NCBI RefSeq assembly: GCF_004363245.1
Contig: NZ_SNYV01000011.1
Coordinates: 806,001 to 870,000 of the forward strand
DNA from: Sphingobacterium yanglingense
GTDB taxonomy: Bacteria > Bacteroidota > Bacteroidia > Sphingobacteriales > Sphingobacteriaceae
Direction of reading: 5' to 3'
Length of the DNA stretch: 64,000 nt
Each line of letters starts with the position of its first letter. Positions within the stretch are counted from its first letter, which is position 1. The notes under the pieces are model-generated. The model did not search any database. It was given only the letters and a program-made list of their open reading frames with translations, and was not told the origin of the DNA. The translations under genes and the position numbers were made by a program. This document shows, one piece after another, positions 8,787 to 16,090 of the stretch.

Positions 8787-9254
8787 ATGAAAATAGAATA
8801 CACAAAGGGTGATGCTACCTCCCCTACATTAGCTGGCAATAAAATAATCGTACATATCTGCAATGATATAGGTGCCTGGGGAAAAGGGTTCGTCATGGCT
8901 ATCTCTAAAAAGTGGAAGGAACCGGCCAAACAATATAAAGCTTGGTACAAATCGCAAGATGGATTTGCCCTTGGCGAGGTACAGTTCGTACAAGTCGAAG
9001 ATGATACATGGATAGCAAACATGATCGGGCAGCATAAAATATATAAGGATTAAATGGGCAATCCACCTATCCGCTATGAAGCGGTAAGATCTGCCTTAGA
9101 AAAAGTGGCTGGTCATGCTCTACAGCACGATGCTTCAATACATATGCCCCGTATAGGCTGTGGCTTGGCTGGCGGCACCTGGGATAAGATAGAGCCGCTG
9201 CTACTGGAATGTTTGTCCGGTAAGAATGTGCAGGTGACAGTGTATGATTTTTAG
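8787..9254 (+). pseudogene. Macro-domain gene broken by an in-frame stop
   Basis: From ATG 8787 (MKIEYTKGDATSP) the frame encodes a macro domain: GDATSPTLAGNKIIVHICND, GAWGKGFV, then MPRIGCGLAGGTW near the end. It is interrupted by TAA at 9051-9053, directly followed by ATG in the same frame. The paralogous copy has GAA-GTG at this place (18884-18889), so a single G-to-T change created the stop. Family knowledge: macro domains bind or hydrolyse ADP-ribose. Reinitiation at the TAAATG could give two polypeptides of about 88 and 66 residues, but a nonsense mutation in a decaying gene is simpler. It begins 20 nt after the helicase stop. Confidence 0.78.
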
Positions 9255-9284
9255 TATCTTAGGTAAGAATAAGGATATAAGAAT

Positions 9285-9494
9285 ATGGATAGACCTAGGA
9301 TTTCAATCTTCTCAATTTTTATTTTACTGCTACTACTAGTGGAATTTGTTATTCCATTTCGAGATCTGGTAATACCAGCATGGAATACCTTGATAATCCC
9401 AGCAGGGGTTGTAAAATCAATAATAGCCCTTATTCTCCTCCTGCTGATAGGGATATATCTTTATGTGCAGATCAAGAAGATTCCGAAAAGGTAG
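9285..9494 (+). CDS. Small two-helix membrane protein
   Basis: 69-aa protein starting MDRPRISIFS. Two hydrophobic segments (about residues 9-25 and 44-62) flank a conserved FRDLVIPAWNTLIIPA turn, and the C-terminus is basic (QIKKIPKR). I do not recognise a named family. It follows the broken macro-domain gene by 30 nt. The same pair, macro domain plus this protein, recurs at 18.7-19.3 kb, so the two genes move or duplicate together. Further fragments of this gene lie at 10441-10513 and 37838-37876. Just after the gene, 9512-9530 resembles only the first bases of the dispersed element, suggesting that element was cut here. Confidence 0.62.
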   Translation: MDRPRISIFSIFILLLLLVEFVIPFRDLVIPAWNTLIIPAGVVKSIIALILLLLIGIYLYVQIKKIPKR

Positions 9495-9572
9495 ATAGCG
9501 TAATAATAATAAGTGAATGTAACCTTTATGACGACTTAGTGTTATAGGCGATCTAGATACTTACTTAGATAA

Positions 9573-10172
9573 CTAGTGGACATGAGCCTTCGATTTCATC
9601 TGTACTAACACTGGATCCAAGAGTTTCTTTGTCTTTGTATGACCATACGCTCGAACTGCATACTTTAATTTATTAGAATCCATCGATTTAGCTTTGACAA
9701 TGACATTTTTTAGAACCATCTCCCGATCTTCTGCAAGACTATCTAGATGATTGACTAAATCAACCAAGAGAAATTCGGGAGTAGCCTTTTTAGGGAAATA
9801 CGGTGTTTTGCAAAAAAAGAATTTCTTCCCATTTAAATCGACTTCACCATGCCGTTTGTGGTTGTAAACTACACGTTTGTTATATAGCTGAGTGGTACCT
9901 ACACGTAATGCATTATAACTATTTGGCGACGTTAATAGAAAACGATCGTCTTTTAGAAAACTACGTACCAATACCTCATCTTCGGGAGGTATTACGCCAA
10001 ATACGGATTGCTTGGGATAGTAATACATACCTTGCGCTATCTTGTCAAGTACTCCTTCTGTAACCAATTGCGCCAAATGTCGATCTACCGCATTAGAATA
10101 TGGAGTCAAGTCTTCTCTACGATATACTTGACCAGGCTTCAATTGCTGCTTTAATTCTTCTGCTCTACTCAT
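9573..10172 (-). CDS. AbiEi-like antitoxin (DUF6088 type), toxin missing
   Basis: 199-aa protein. The first about 60 residues form a winged-helix-like module (VDRHLAQLVTEGVLDKIAQG then MYYYPK), followed by the antitoxin body with SPNSYNALRVGTTQLYNKRV and a late AEDREMVLKNVIVKAK segment. This matches type IV AbiEi/DUF6088 antitoxin-like regulators. A strong Shine-Dalgarno (AAAGGAGGG) ends about 6 nt before the ATG at 10172 and fixes the start. The cognate nucleotidyltransferase toxin AbiEii would be expected directly downstream (below 9573), but only about 78 bp separate it from the membrane-protein gene and no such gene is there. It is therefore an orphan antitoxin or stand-alone regulator. 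Confidence 0.7.
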   Translation of the reverse strand: MSRAEELKQQLKPGQVYRREDLTPYSNAVDRHLAQLVTEGVLDKIAQGMYYYPKQSVFGVIPPEDEVLVRSFLKDDRFLLTSPNSYNALRVGTTQLYNKRVVYNHKRHGEVDLNGKKFFFCKTPYFPKKATPEFLLVDLVNHLDSLAEDREMVLKNVIVKAKSMDSNKLKYAVRAYGHTKTKKLLDPVLVQMKSKAHVH

Positions 10173-10319
10173 AGCAGGCCCTCCTTTATTAATTGCTTTT
10201 ATACAAAGATAAGGAATAAGAAGCCCATCTGCAAGAATATCAATTTAAATTTCATGCACATTAACAACATAAAAAGTTAAGATACAGAATGATTAATCAC
10301 ACAAACACATCTACATTAC

Positions 10320-10434
10320 CTAATATATTTTGTCAAAAGCCTCTTCATACAAATCTATCTCTTTGACTACCTCAACTCCTAAACGCTTTTCAATCATGAG
10401 GTCCACTATAGCTTCTCCATCAAATAGCGCTAGA
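10320..10434 (-). pseudogene. 3' remnant of an Mrr-like restriction endonuclease
   Basis: On the minus strand, bases 10434 to 10320 read LALFDGEAIVDLMIEKRLGV then EVVKEIDLYEEAFDKIY and a TAG stop. The F-DGE-x-x-x-x-LMIE-x-x-x-GV pattern is what closes the C-terminal Mrr_cat domain of type IV restriction enzymes. No upstream part of the gene exists: the sequence changes abruptly at about 10440 into a fragment of the small membrane-protein gene. I infer a gene tail left after deletion or insertion. Confidence 0.5.
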
Positions 10435-10440
10435 GGGAAA

Positions 10441-10513
10441 GAATAAGTATATAAGAATATGGATAGACCTAGGATTTCAATCTTCTTGGTTTTGATATCA
10501 CTGATACTGATAA
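10441..10513 (+). pseudogene. 5' fragment of the small membrane-protein gene
   Basis: The first part matches the start of the gene at 9285 (GAATATGGATAGACCTAGG and on). The second part (TTGGTTTTGATATCACTGAT) is closer to the copy at 19078. The reading MDRPRISIFLVLISLILIMD ends abruptly at about 10513, where the zinc-finger gene unit begins. It is a truncated third copy. Confidence 0.62.
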
Positions 10514-10525
10514 TGGACTGTCTGT

Positions 10526-11248
10526 CTACTGCTGCAACAGCGATAGAAGTCTATTCAATTTGCCTTCTAGCTGGGCCTTTGAATATTTCACAAATACGGT
10601 GTTGCGGCTAGTTCGCAGTGCTTTCGCAGTCTCATTAATAATGTGGTGTATTAATGCTTTATCGCTTTTATTCTCCAGCAGGTATTCTATCGTCTGGATC
10701 TGTATCAGAATATTGGATTCGGCATCGTCGGGGAGCTGTTCAGCACCGAATTCGAGCCGGTATAATTCCCTTTCTAGATCTCGCTTGTGCTTCCTAAACT
10801 TTGCAGCTTTCCCCAATCTAGCAAATACCTGAAAAGCTTCTTCTATTAAACTGATTATTATAGTTTTATCACCTTTGTTATCGATCTGCTCTTTTATAAC
10901 ATCGATTTGCATCTGGAGGTTTGCCGCAGCGACTTCGAGTCGGTCTCTCCACTCTTGGCGCACAGCAGCAGCTTGTTCCTTCCGCTTCTTTTTTTCCTCC
11001 TGAGCTTCTCTAAAAGCTTGTATAACCATCTCTGTCTTGCTGGGAAGATCCCTTACCTCACTGCTACTTGTAACATGCCAGCCATCGCATGCTATACATT
11101 GATAGGATCGCACAGGTGCGTAGCCAGTGGCCTTGCGAATCTCTTCATTATTGTATCTAATGAAGTCCTCCGCTTTCTTCTCTGACTCAAAAAGGATTTT
11201 GTGACGTTGTGCCTCTGGGCAATAATATCGACTCTTGGATGGTTTCAT
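10526..11248 (-). CDS. Zinc-finger-like plus coiled-coil protein, copy 1
   Basis: 240-aa protein starting MKPSKSRYYCPEAQRHKILF. The N-terminal about 60 residues contain YYCPEAQRH and RSYQCIACDGWH, giving two Cys/His clusters that could bind zinc. The rest is highly charged and helical (EAQEEKKKRKEQAAAVRQEW, then leucine-rich segments to residue 240), with an internal repeat of about 75 residues: IDNKGDKTIIISLIEEAFQV versus LENKSDKALIHHIINETAKA. I do not recognise a functional family. A near-identical copy is at 37885-38604. Both copies also share about 125 bp upstream of the start, so the duplicated unit is roughly 10518-11375. Confidence 0.62.
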   Translation of the reverse strand: MKPSKSRYYCPEAQRHKILFESEKKAEDFIRYNNEEIRKATGYAPVRSYQCIACDGWHVTSSSEVRDLPSKTEMVIQAFREAQEEKKKRKEQAAAVRQEWRDRLEVAAANLQMQIDVIKEQIDNKGDKTIIISLIEEAFQVFARLGKAAKFRKHKRDLERELYRLEFGAEQLPDDAESNILIQIQTIEYLLENKSDKALIHHIINETAKALRTSRNTVFVKYSKAQLEGKLNRLLSLLQQ

Positions 11249-11390
11249 AGCTCATAATCTAAGGGAAAATTAAAAACCTGCTAATTGTCTTATCTAAGAT
11301 AGCTTTTAAAATATTAAATACATAAAAATGAAGCAGATATAATCATAAACCAATAAAGTCGATCATACAGAAGTGGATAAAGAAGATTAG

Positions 11391-11520
11391 TAACCTTTAT
11401 GTTATTATGACAATCTGATATTCTATCGGCATGAGTCTTGCCGTTATATCAGTATTCATAATTTAGGTTAATAATTGGTTAGTTAAGAAATCCCTGAAGC
11501 TCCCCGCTTCAGGGATTTTT
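11391..11520 (+). repeat. Dispersed promoter-terminator element, copy R1
   Basis: Full copy of the repeated intergenic element. It contains a conserved CTATCGGCATGAG block, then TTG, 18 nt, and TAATTTAG (resembling the Bacteroidota -33/-7 promoter). The transcript-like part is AATAATTGGTTAGTTA, and it ends in a hairpin (CCCTGAAGC, loop TCCCC, GCTTCAGGG) with a T run. No plus-strand gene lies upstream to need a terminator, since both neighbours are on the minus strand. That supports an independent short RNA of about 60 nt. Alternatively it could act as a bidirectional terminator for the XRE gene. Confidence 0.7.
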
Positions 11521-11629
11521 ATTGTGAAAGCTTTGTATTTGCTTAACTTGTTAGTAATTGGTAACTTGTAAAAACCAATTAGTAACTTATGAAAAAACTA
11601 TTCCCTACTGTTAAAGAGTTTCTTCCCAC

Positions 11630-11896
11630 TTACTTAACAGGCAACACCCTCCGATAATCCGGCAGCTTCAACAACTCCTCTACCCCAGACCGCTGCAGGT
11701 CGACACCCACCAATAGATCTATAGACACATGAAAGTATCGTGAGATACGCTGTAATAGCTCTATAGGTGGCTCGGAAGCCCCCTCCTCGTACTTGGCATA
11801 CCTCGACCGGGTGATGATGAGCTCATCGGCCACCCGCTGCTGGGACAAGCCCCGTCGCCCACGCAGAAAACGCATATTATCAGCTAGTAATGACAT
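11630..11896 (-). CDS. XRE-family HTH regulator
   Basis: 88-aa protein consisting of one HTH_3 domain: MRFLRGRRGLSQQRVADELI, then SRYAKYEEGASEP and a IDLLVGV end, typical of Cro/C1-type repressors. It diverges from dinB, and the 92-bp space between them holds two inverted repeats (11908-11926 and 11958-11977). This suggests it represses itself and the dinB-dnaE-exonuclease operon. It has no LexA-type protease domain, so induction would need another signal or proteolysis. The annotation is firm and the target inference moderate. Confidence 0.85.
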   Translation of the reverse strand: MSLLADNMRFLRGRRGLSQQRVADELIITRSRYAKYEEGASEPPIELLQRISRYFHVSIDLLVGVDLQRSGVEELLKLPDYRRVLPVK

Positions 11897-11907
11897 ACCC
11901 TTTTATA

Positions 11908-11977
11908 TTGCTACAAATATTAGCAACAAATATACAACTCTTGGCTATAGTTTACACTAATTTTGTTAGCAAAATTA
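11908..11977. promoter_or_regulatory. Two operator-like inverted repeats between XRE gene and dinB
   Basis: Site 1 (11908-11926) has 6-bp arms TTGCTA/TAGCAA separated by 7 bp, 11 bp upstream of the XRE start codon. Site 2 (11958-11977) has perfect 8-bp arms TAATTTTG/CAAAATTA around TTAG, 11 bp upstream of dinB ATG 11989. A TTAGCAA half-site occurs in both. Their placement at both start codons is what a repressor of both directions would use. Binding by the XRE protein is inference. Confidence 0.6.
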
Positions 11978-11988
11978 AATAATTGGTG

Positions 11989-13167
11989 ATGGAGAGGCAT
12001 ATCGTACATTGTGACCTGGATACATTCTTTGTATCAGTAGAGCGGTTGGTAAATTCGGATCTGGTGGGCAAGCCTGTACTGATCGGTGGTAATGGTGACC
12101 GTGGCGTCGTGGCTTCCTGCTCGTACGAAGCGCGCAAGTATGGCGTACACTCCGCTATGCCGATGAAACTGGCGCTACGCATGTGCCCCGAGGCGGTAGT
12201 CGTACGGGGTGACCATGACCTGTACTCCAAGTATTCGGGCACGGTGACCGAGATCATCGAGGAGGTGACGCCTATCGTGGAGAAGGCATCTATCGATGAG
12301 CACTACCTCGATATCACGGGAATGGACAAGTTCTTCGGTTGCTGGAAATGGACGCAGGAGCTGCGCGGAAAGATCATCAAGGAGACGGGCCTGCCTATTT
12401 CTTTTGGCCTATCGGTCAATAAAACGGTATCGAAGATAGCGACGGGCGAAGCAAAGCCCTGTGGCGAAAAGCAGGTAGTTGGCGGTACGGAAAAGCGGTT
12501 CCTGGCACCGCTCTCTATCCGTAAGATCCCGATGGTAGGCGAAAAGTCATACCTGACGCTGCGCAATATGGGGATTTCGCATATCGAAACCTTGCAGCAG
12601 ATGGAGGTATTTACCATGCGTAGGGTACTGGGCGAGAATGGGGTGTCGATATGGACCAAGGCAAACGGGGTAGACAACAGTGCAGTGGTACCCTTTCGGG
12701 AGCAGAAGAGCATGAGCAAGGAGAATACGTTTCTGGCGGATACGATCGATATGGATATCCTGCGCAAGACACTGGTGGCTATGGTGGACGAGCTGGCCTA
12801 CGATCTGCGCAGCCAGCAGAAGCTGACGGGCTGTATCACGCTGAAGATACGCTACTCGAACTTTGACACGCATACGCAGCAGCTCGCGATACCCTATACC
12901 AACTCGGATCGGGTGATAACGGACCGTGTGCTGGAACTATTCAAAAAACTATATAGCCGTAGGATGCTGATACGCCTGATCGGTGTCAAATTCAGCAAGC
13001 TGATCCATGGCTCGTATCAGGTGGATCTATTCAACGATACACTGGAGGAGATACGCCTTATGCAGGCTGTAGATCGGATAAGGAACCGTTACGGCGTGGA
13101 TCTGATAAAGAAGGGGATCTGTCTATTGGATAAAAAAGGAGGTGCGGATGATGCTCAACGTGCATAG
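11989..13167 (+). CDS. dinB: Y-family DNA polymerase IV
   Basis: 392 residues from ATG 11989; TTG and GTG codons just upstream at 11983 and 11986 are alternative starts. Catalytic carboxylates are visible in HCDLDTFFVSVE (about residue 6) and ASIDEHYLDITG (about 100). A helix-hairpin-helix region (IPMVGEKSYLTL, about 177) and a little-finger domain follow. The enzyme is a translesion polymerase. It overlaps dnaE by about 20 nt and is divergent from an XRE regulator. Family knowledge: DinB/ImuB plus a short DnaE form mutagenesis cassettes in many bacteria. The coding sequence is visibly richer in GC (many CTG, CGC, GCG codons) than neighbouring genes, hinting at transfer or strong codon selection. 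Confidence 0.93.
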   Translation: MERHIVHCDLDTFFVSVERLVNSDLVGKPVLIGGNGDRGVVASCSYEARKYGVHSAMPMKLALRMCPEAVVVRGDHDLYSKYSGTVTEIIEEVTPIVEKASIDEHYLDITGMDKFFGCWKWTQELRGKIIKETGLPISFGLSVNKTVSKIATGEAKPCGEKQVVGGTEKRFLAPLSIRKIPMVGEKSYLTLRNMGISHIETLQQMEVFTMRRVLGENGVSIWTKANGVDNSAVVPFREQKSMSKENTFLADTIDMDILRKTLVAMVDELAYDLRSQQKLTGCITLKIRYSNFDTHTQQLAIPYTNSDRVITDRVLELFKKLYSRRMLIRLIGVKFSKLIHGSYQVDLFNDTLEEIRLMQAVDRIRNRYGVDLIKKGICLLDKKGGADDAQRA

Positions 13168-16084
13168 TTATTTCAGCCTGCGCTATGGTACGCTGAGCCT
13201 AGAGGATCTGGTGGAAGGCCTCTTGGCTGCAAGGCATGATACGGTGGTGCTGACGGATATCAACAATTCGTCGGGCTCGCTGGATTTCCTGCGGCTAGGC
13301 ATGAAGGTGGGACTGAACGTACTGGGTGGTATGGAGTTCAGAAACGGTGATCGCCTGCTGTATATCGGTATAGCACGCAATAACGAGGGCTTTCGGCAGT
13401 TGAATGAACTGATGACTGCGTCTAATAAGGAGACTACTGCCCTGCCTGAGGTGGCGCCTTATCTCGATCAGGTGTATTTTATCTATCCCTACGGCAGTAG
13501 GTCGGTGAAGGAGCTACGGGAGAATGAATATATCGGTATCCGGCCGACGGAGCGTAACCTGATACGCCTGGAAGCTGCGGCCAACTGGGAGCGCTATGTG
13601 ATCCTGGCGCCGGTCTCGTTTATCCCTGAGGATTATAAACTGCACTGCCAGCTGCGGGCTATCGATCATAATATCCTTTTCTCGCAACTGGACAAACAGA
13701 TGGTGGCGGATAAGGAGGAGGTGCTGCTACCTAAGGTAAAGCTGCTGGAGCTGTACCGTGACTTCCCGATGCTGATACGCAATACGAACCGCCTGCTGGC
13801 TTCCTGTTCGTTTGATCTGGATTTTAAGAAGATGAAGAATAAGGCTTCCTTTACTGGTAATCCCGTAAACGATAAGCAGCTGTTGCACAAGTATACGCTG
13901 GACGGATTTAGGCACCGCTATGGCCGTACGGACAAGGTGGCTATGGAGCGTATCAAAAGGGAACTGGAGATTATCGAGAACCTTAACTTTTCGAGCTATT
14001 TCCTGATTACGGATGATATATGCCGCTATGCGCGGGGCAGGGATTTTCACTATGTGGGGCGTGGCTCGGGGGCCAACTCGGCGGTGGCTTATTGTCTGGG
14101 GATCACGGATGTGGATCCTATCGAGCTGAAGCTTCCCTTTGAGCGCTTTCTGAATCCGAAGCGGCAGTCGCCCCCGGATTTTGACATTGACTTTAGCTGG
14201 AACGAGCGCGACGATATCTATGACTATATCTTCAACCGCTACGAGACGGGACATACCGCCCTGATGGGTGCTATGAGTACCTTCCGCTCGCGGAGTATCC
14301 TACGGGAGCTGGGTAAGGTGTATGGCCTGCCCAAGGCGGAGATAGACCGCCTGGTGCACGAACCGGAGCATATGCTGAATAAGAATGAGGTGACCAATAC
14401 GATCCTATCGGTATATAACCGCATGGCGGACTTTCCGAACCAGCGCACGATCCACCCGAGTGGGGTGCTGATATCGGAGCTACCCCTCACCTATTATTCG
14501 GCCCTGGACTATCCACCCAAAGGATTACCGACGATGCAGTTTGATATGTATGTGTCGGAGGATATCGGCTTCGAGAAGTTTGATATCCTCTCGCAGCGCG
14601 GCATCGGGCATATCAAGGATTGCCGGGAGATCGTAAAGCAGAACCGGGGCGTCTCGATCGATACCTCGAACCCGAAACGCTTCTTTGAAGATCCCAAAAT
14701 CGCAGATCAGCTGCGCTCGGCAAATACGATAGGCTGCTTTTATATTGAATCGCCTGCTATGCGGCAGCTGATCACGAAGCTACGCTGTGATGACTACCTG
14801 ACGCTGGTGGCGGCATCGTCGATCATACGTCCGGGAGTGGCTTCGTCGGGCATGATGGCGGAGTTTATAAAGCGCCACCATAACCCGGAGACGGTGGTAT
14901 ACCCGCACCCGGTATTCAAGGAGCAGCTGGAAGAAACCTACGGGGTGATGGTCTATCAGGAGGATGTAATGAAGATAGGCCATGCTTATGGTGGGCTAGA
15001 TATGTCGGATGCGGATGTGCTGCGCAGGATGATGTCGGGCAAGTACCGTAACAAGGAGCATCTGGTAGAGATAGAAGATAAATTTTTCGACCACTGCGGG
15101 GCGCAGGGCTATCCCGAGGCGGCCAGCAGGGAGATATGGCGGCAGATGGAGAGTTTTGCGGGTTACTCGTTCAACAAGGCGCACTCGGCCTCCTATGCGG
15201 TGGAGAGCTACCAGAGTCTGTTCCTGAAGACGTACTATCCGAAGGAGTTTATGGTGGCGGTGCTGAACAACTATGGCGGGTTCTACAACCGAAAGGTGTA
15301 TGTGAATGAGGCGAAGCGGGCGGGCGCTGCGATCAATCTGCCTTGTGTGAACAAGTCGACATTCGTGGCGACGATCTATGGGGACGATATCTTCCTGGGG
15401 TTTGACTGTCTACAGAACCTGAACGACAAACTGGCCCTGCGTATCCCGTCGGAGCGCATGGCTAATGGTGACTACACGAGCCTGGAAAACTTTGTACTGC
15501 GCACGGGGGCCCGGTTGGAACAGCTGATCATCCTGATACGGACGGGGGCTTTCCGCTTTATGGGGCTGGGTAAGAAGGAGCTTCTCTGGAAGGCGCACCT
15601 GTTGCTATCGAAGGATAAGCGGGCAGAAACTGTTCCGCTGCTGTTTGAAACGACGAGTCGCAAGCCGGTACTGCCGAAGCTGTCGAGCTCGGTACTGGAG
15701 GATTATTACGATGAAATAGAGCTAATCGGCTTTGGGGTGTCGGGATCGCTATTCGATCTGGCGCGGAGTGACTATAGAGGGGATGTGAAGGCTGCCCAGC
15801 TGATGGCGCACGAAGGGAAGACGATACGTATGGTGGGGGATTTTGTGGCGGAGAAGTATGTGCGCACGAAGAACGATAAGCTGATGAAGTTTGGGACTTT
15901 TCTGGATATGGATGGGGACTTCTTTGATACGGTGCACTTCCCTCCTTCGCTGGCCAAGTCGCCCCTGCGGGGCAATGGCCTGTACCTGATCGAGGGCAAG
16001 GTGGTGGTCGAATTTGGATGCCCGGCCATCGATGTAAGCCGATGTGGCAAGATGGCGCTCAAGGCTGATCCAAGGAGTATTTAG
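13148..16084 (+). CDS. dnaE: DNA polymerase III alpha subunit, short error-prone type
   Basis: 978 residues from ATG 13148. The strong AAAAGGAGG at 13134-13142 is placed for ATG 13148 or 13151 rather than the GTG at 13142. Domains in order: PHP (NVHSYFSLRYG at the start), polymerase core with PPDFDIDFS catalytic aspartates near residue 345, YQEDVMKIGHAYGG near 605, an FNKAHSASYA motif near 677, helix-hairpin-helix, and an OB-like domain (RMVGDFVAEKYVR) near 895. It is shorter than replicative DnaE (about 1160 aa) and close to DnaE2/ImuC size. Lying between dinB and an exonuclease gene, it is probably the extender polymerase of an inducible translesion cassette rather than the replicase. Confidence 0.9.
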   Translation: MMLNVHSYFSLRYGTLSLEDLVEGLLAARHDTVVLTDINNSSGSLDFLRLGMKVGLNVLGGMEFRNGDRLLYIGIARNNEGFRQLNELMTASNKETTALPEVAPYLDQVYFIYPYGSRSVKELRENEYIGIRPTERNLIRLEAAANWERYVILAPVSFIPEDYKLHCQLRAIDHNILFSQLDKQMVADKEEVLLPKVKLLELYRDFPMLIRNTNRLLASCSFDLDFKKMKNKASFTGNPVNDKQLLHKYTLDGFRHRYGRTDKVAMERIKRELEIIENLNFSSYFLITDDICRYARGRDFHYVGRGSGANSAVAYCLGITDVDPIELKLPFERFLNPKRQSPPDFDIDFSWNERDDIYDYIFNRYETGHTALMGAMSTFRSRSILRELGKVYGLPKAEIDRLVHEPEHMLNKNEVTNTILSVYNRMADFPNQRTIHPSGVLISELPLTYYSALDYPPKGLPTMQFDMYVSEDIGFEKFDILSQRGIGHIKDCREIVKQNRGVSIDTSNPKRFFEDPKIADQLRSANTIGCFYIESPAMRQLITKLRCDDYLTLVAASSIIRPGVASSGMMAEFIKRHHNPETVVYPHPVFKEQLEETYGVMVYQEDVMKIGHAYGGLDMSDADVLRRMMSGKYRNKEHLVEIEDKFFDHCGAQGYPEAASREIWRQMESFAGYSFNKAHSASYAVESYQSLFLKTYYPKEFMVAVLNNYGGFYNRKVYVNEAKRAGAAINLPCVNKSTFVATIYGDDIFLGFDCLQNLNDKLALRIPSERMANGDYTSLENFVLRTGARLEQLIILIRTGAFRFMGLGKKELLWKAHLLLSKDKRAETVPLLFETTSRKPVLPKLSSSVLEDYYDEIELIGFGVSGSLFDLARSDYRGDVKAAQLMAHEGKTIRMVGDFVAEKYVRTKNDKLMKFGTFLDMDGDFFDTVHFPPSLAKSPLRGNGLYLIEGKVVVEFGCPAIDVSRCGKMALKADPRSI

Positions 16085-16090
16085 AACGGA

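Noticed and set aside
8787-9254. Two separate small genes instead of one broken macro gene
   Set aside because: The paralogue reads straight through the same position and the two halves together make one macro domain.
11525-11620. TAATTGGT/ACCAATTA inverted repeat and a 22-codon frame (MKKLFPTVKEFLP) next to the XRE gene
   Set aside because: The repeat is AT-rich and loosely spaced and the frame runs into the XRE gene antisense; no support for function.
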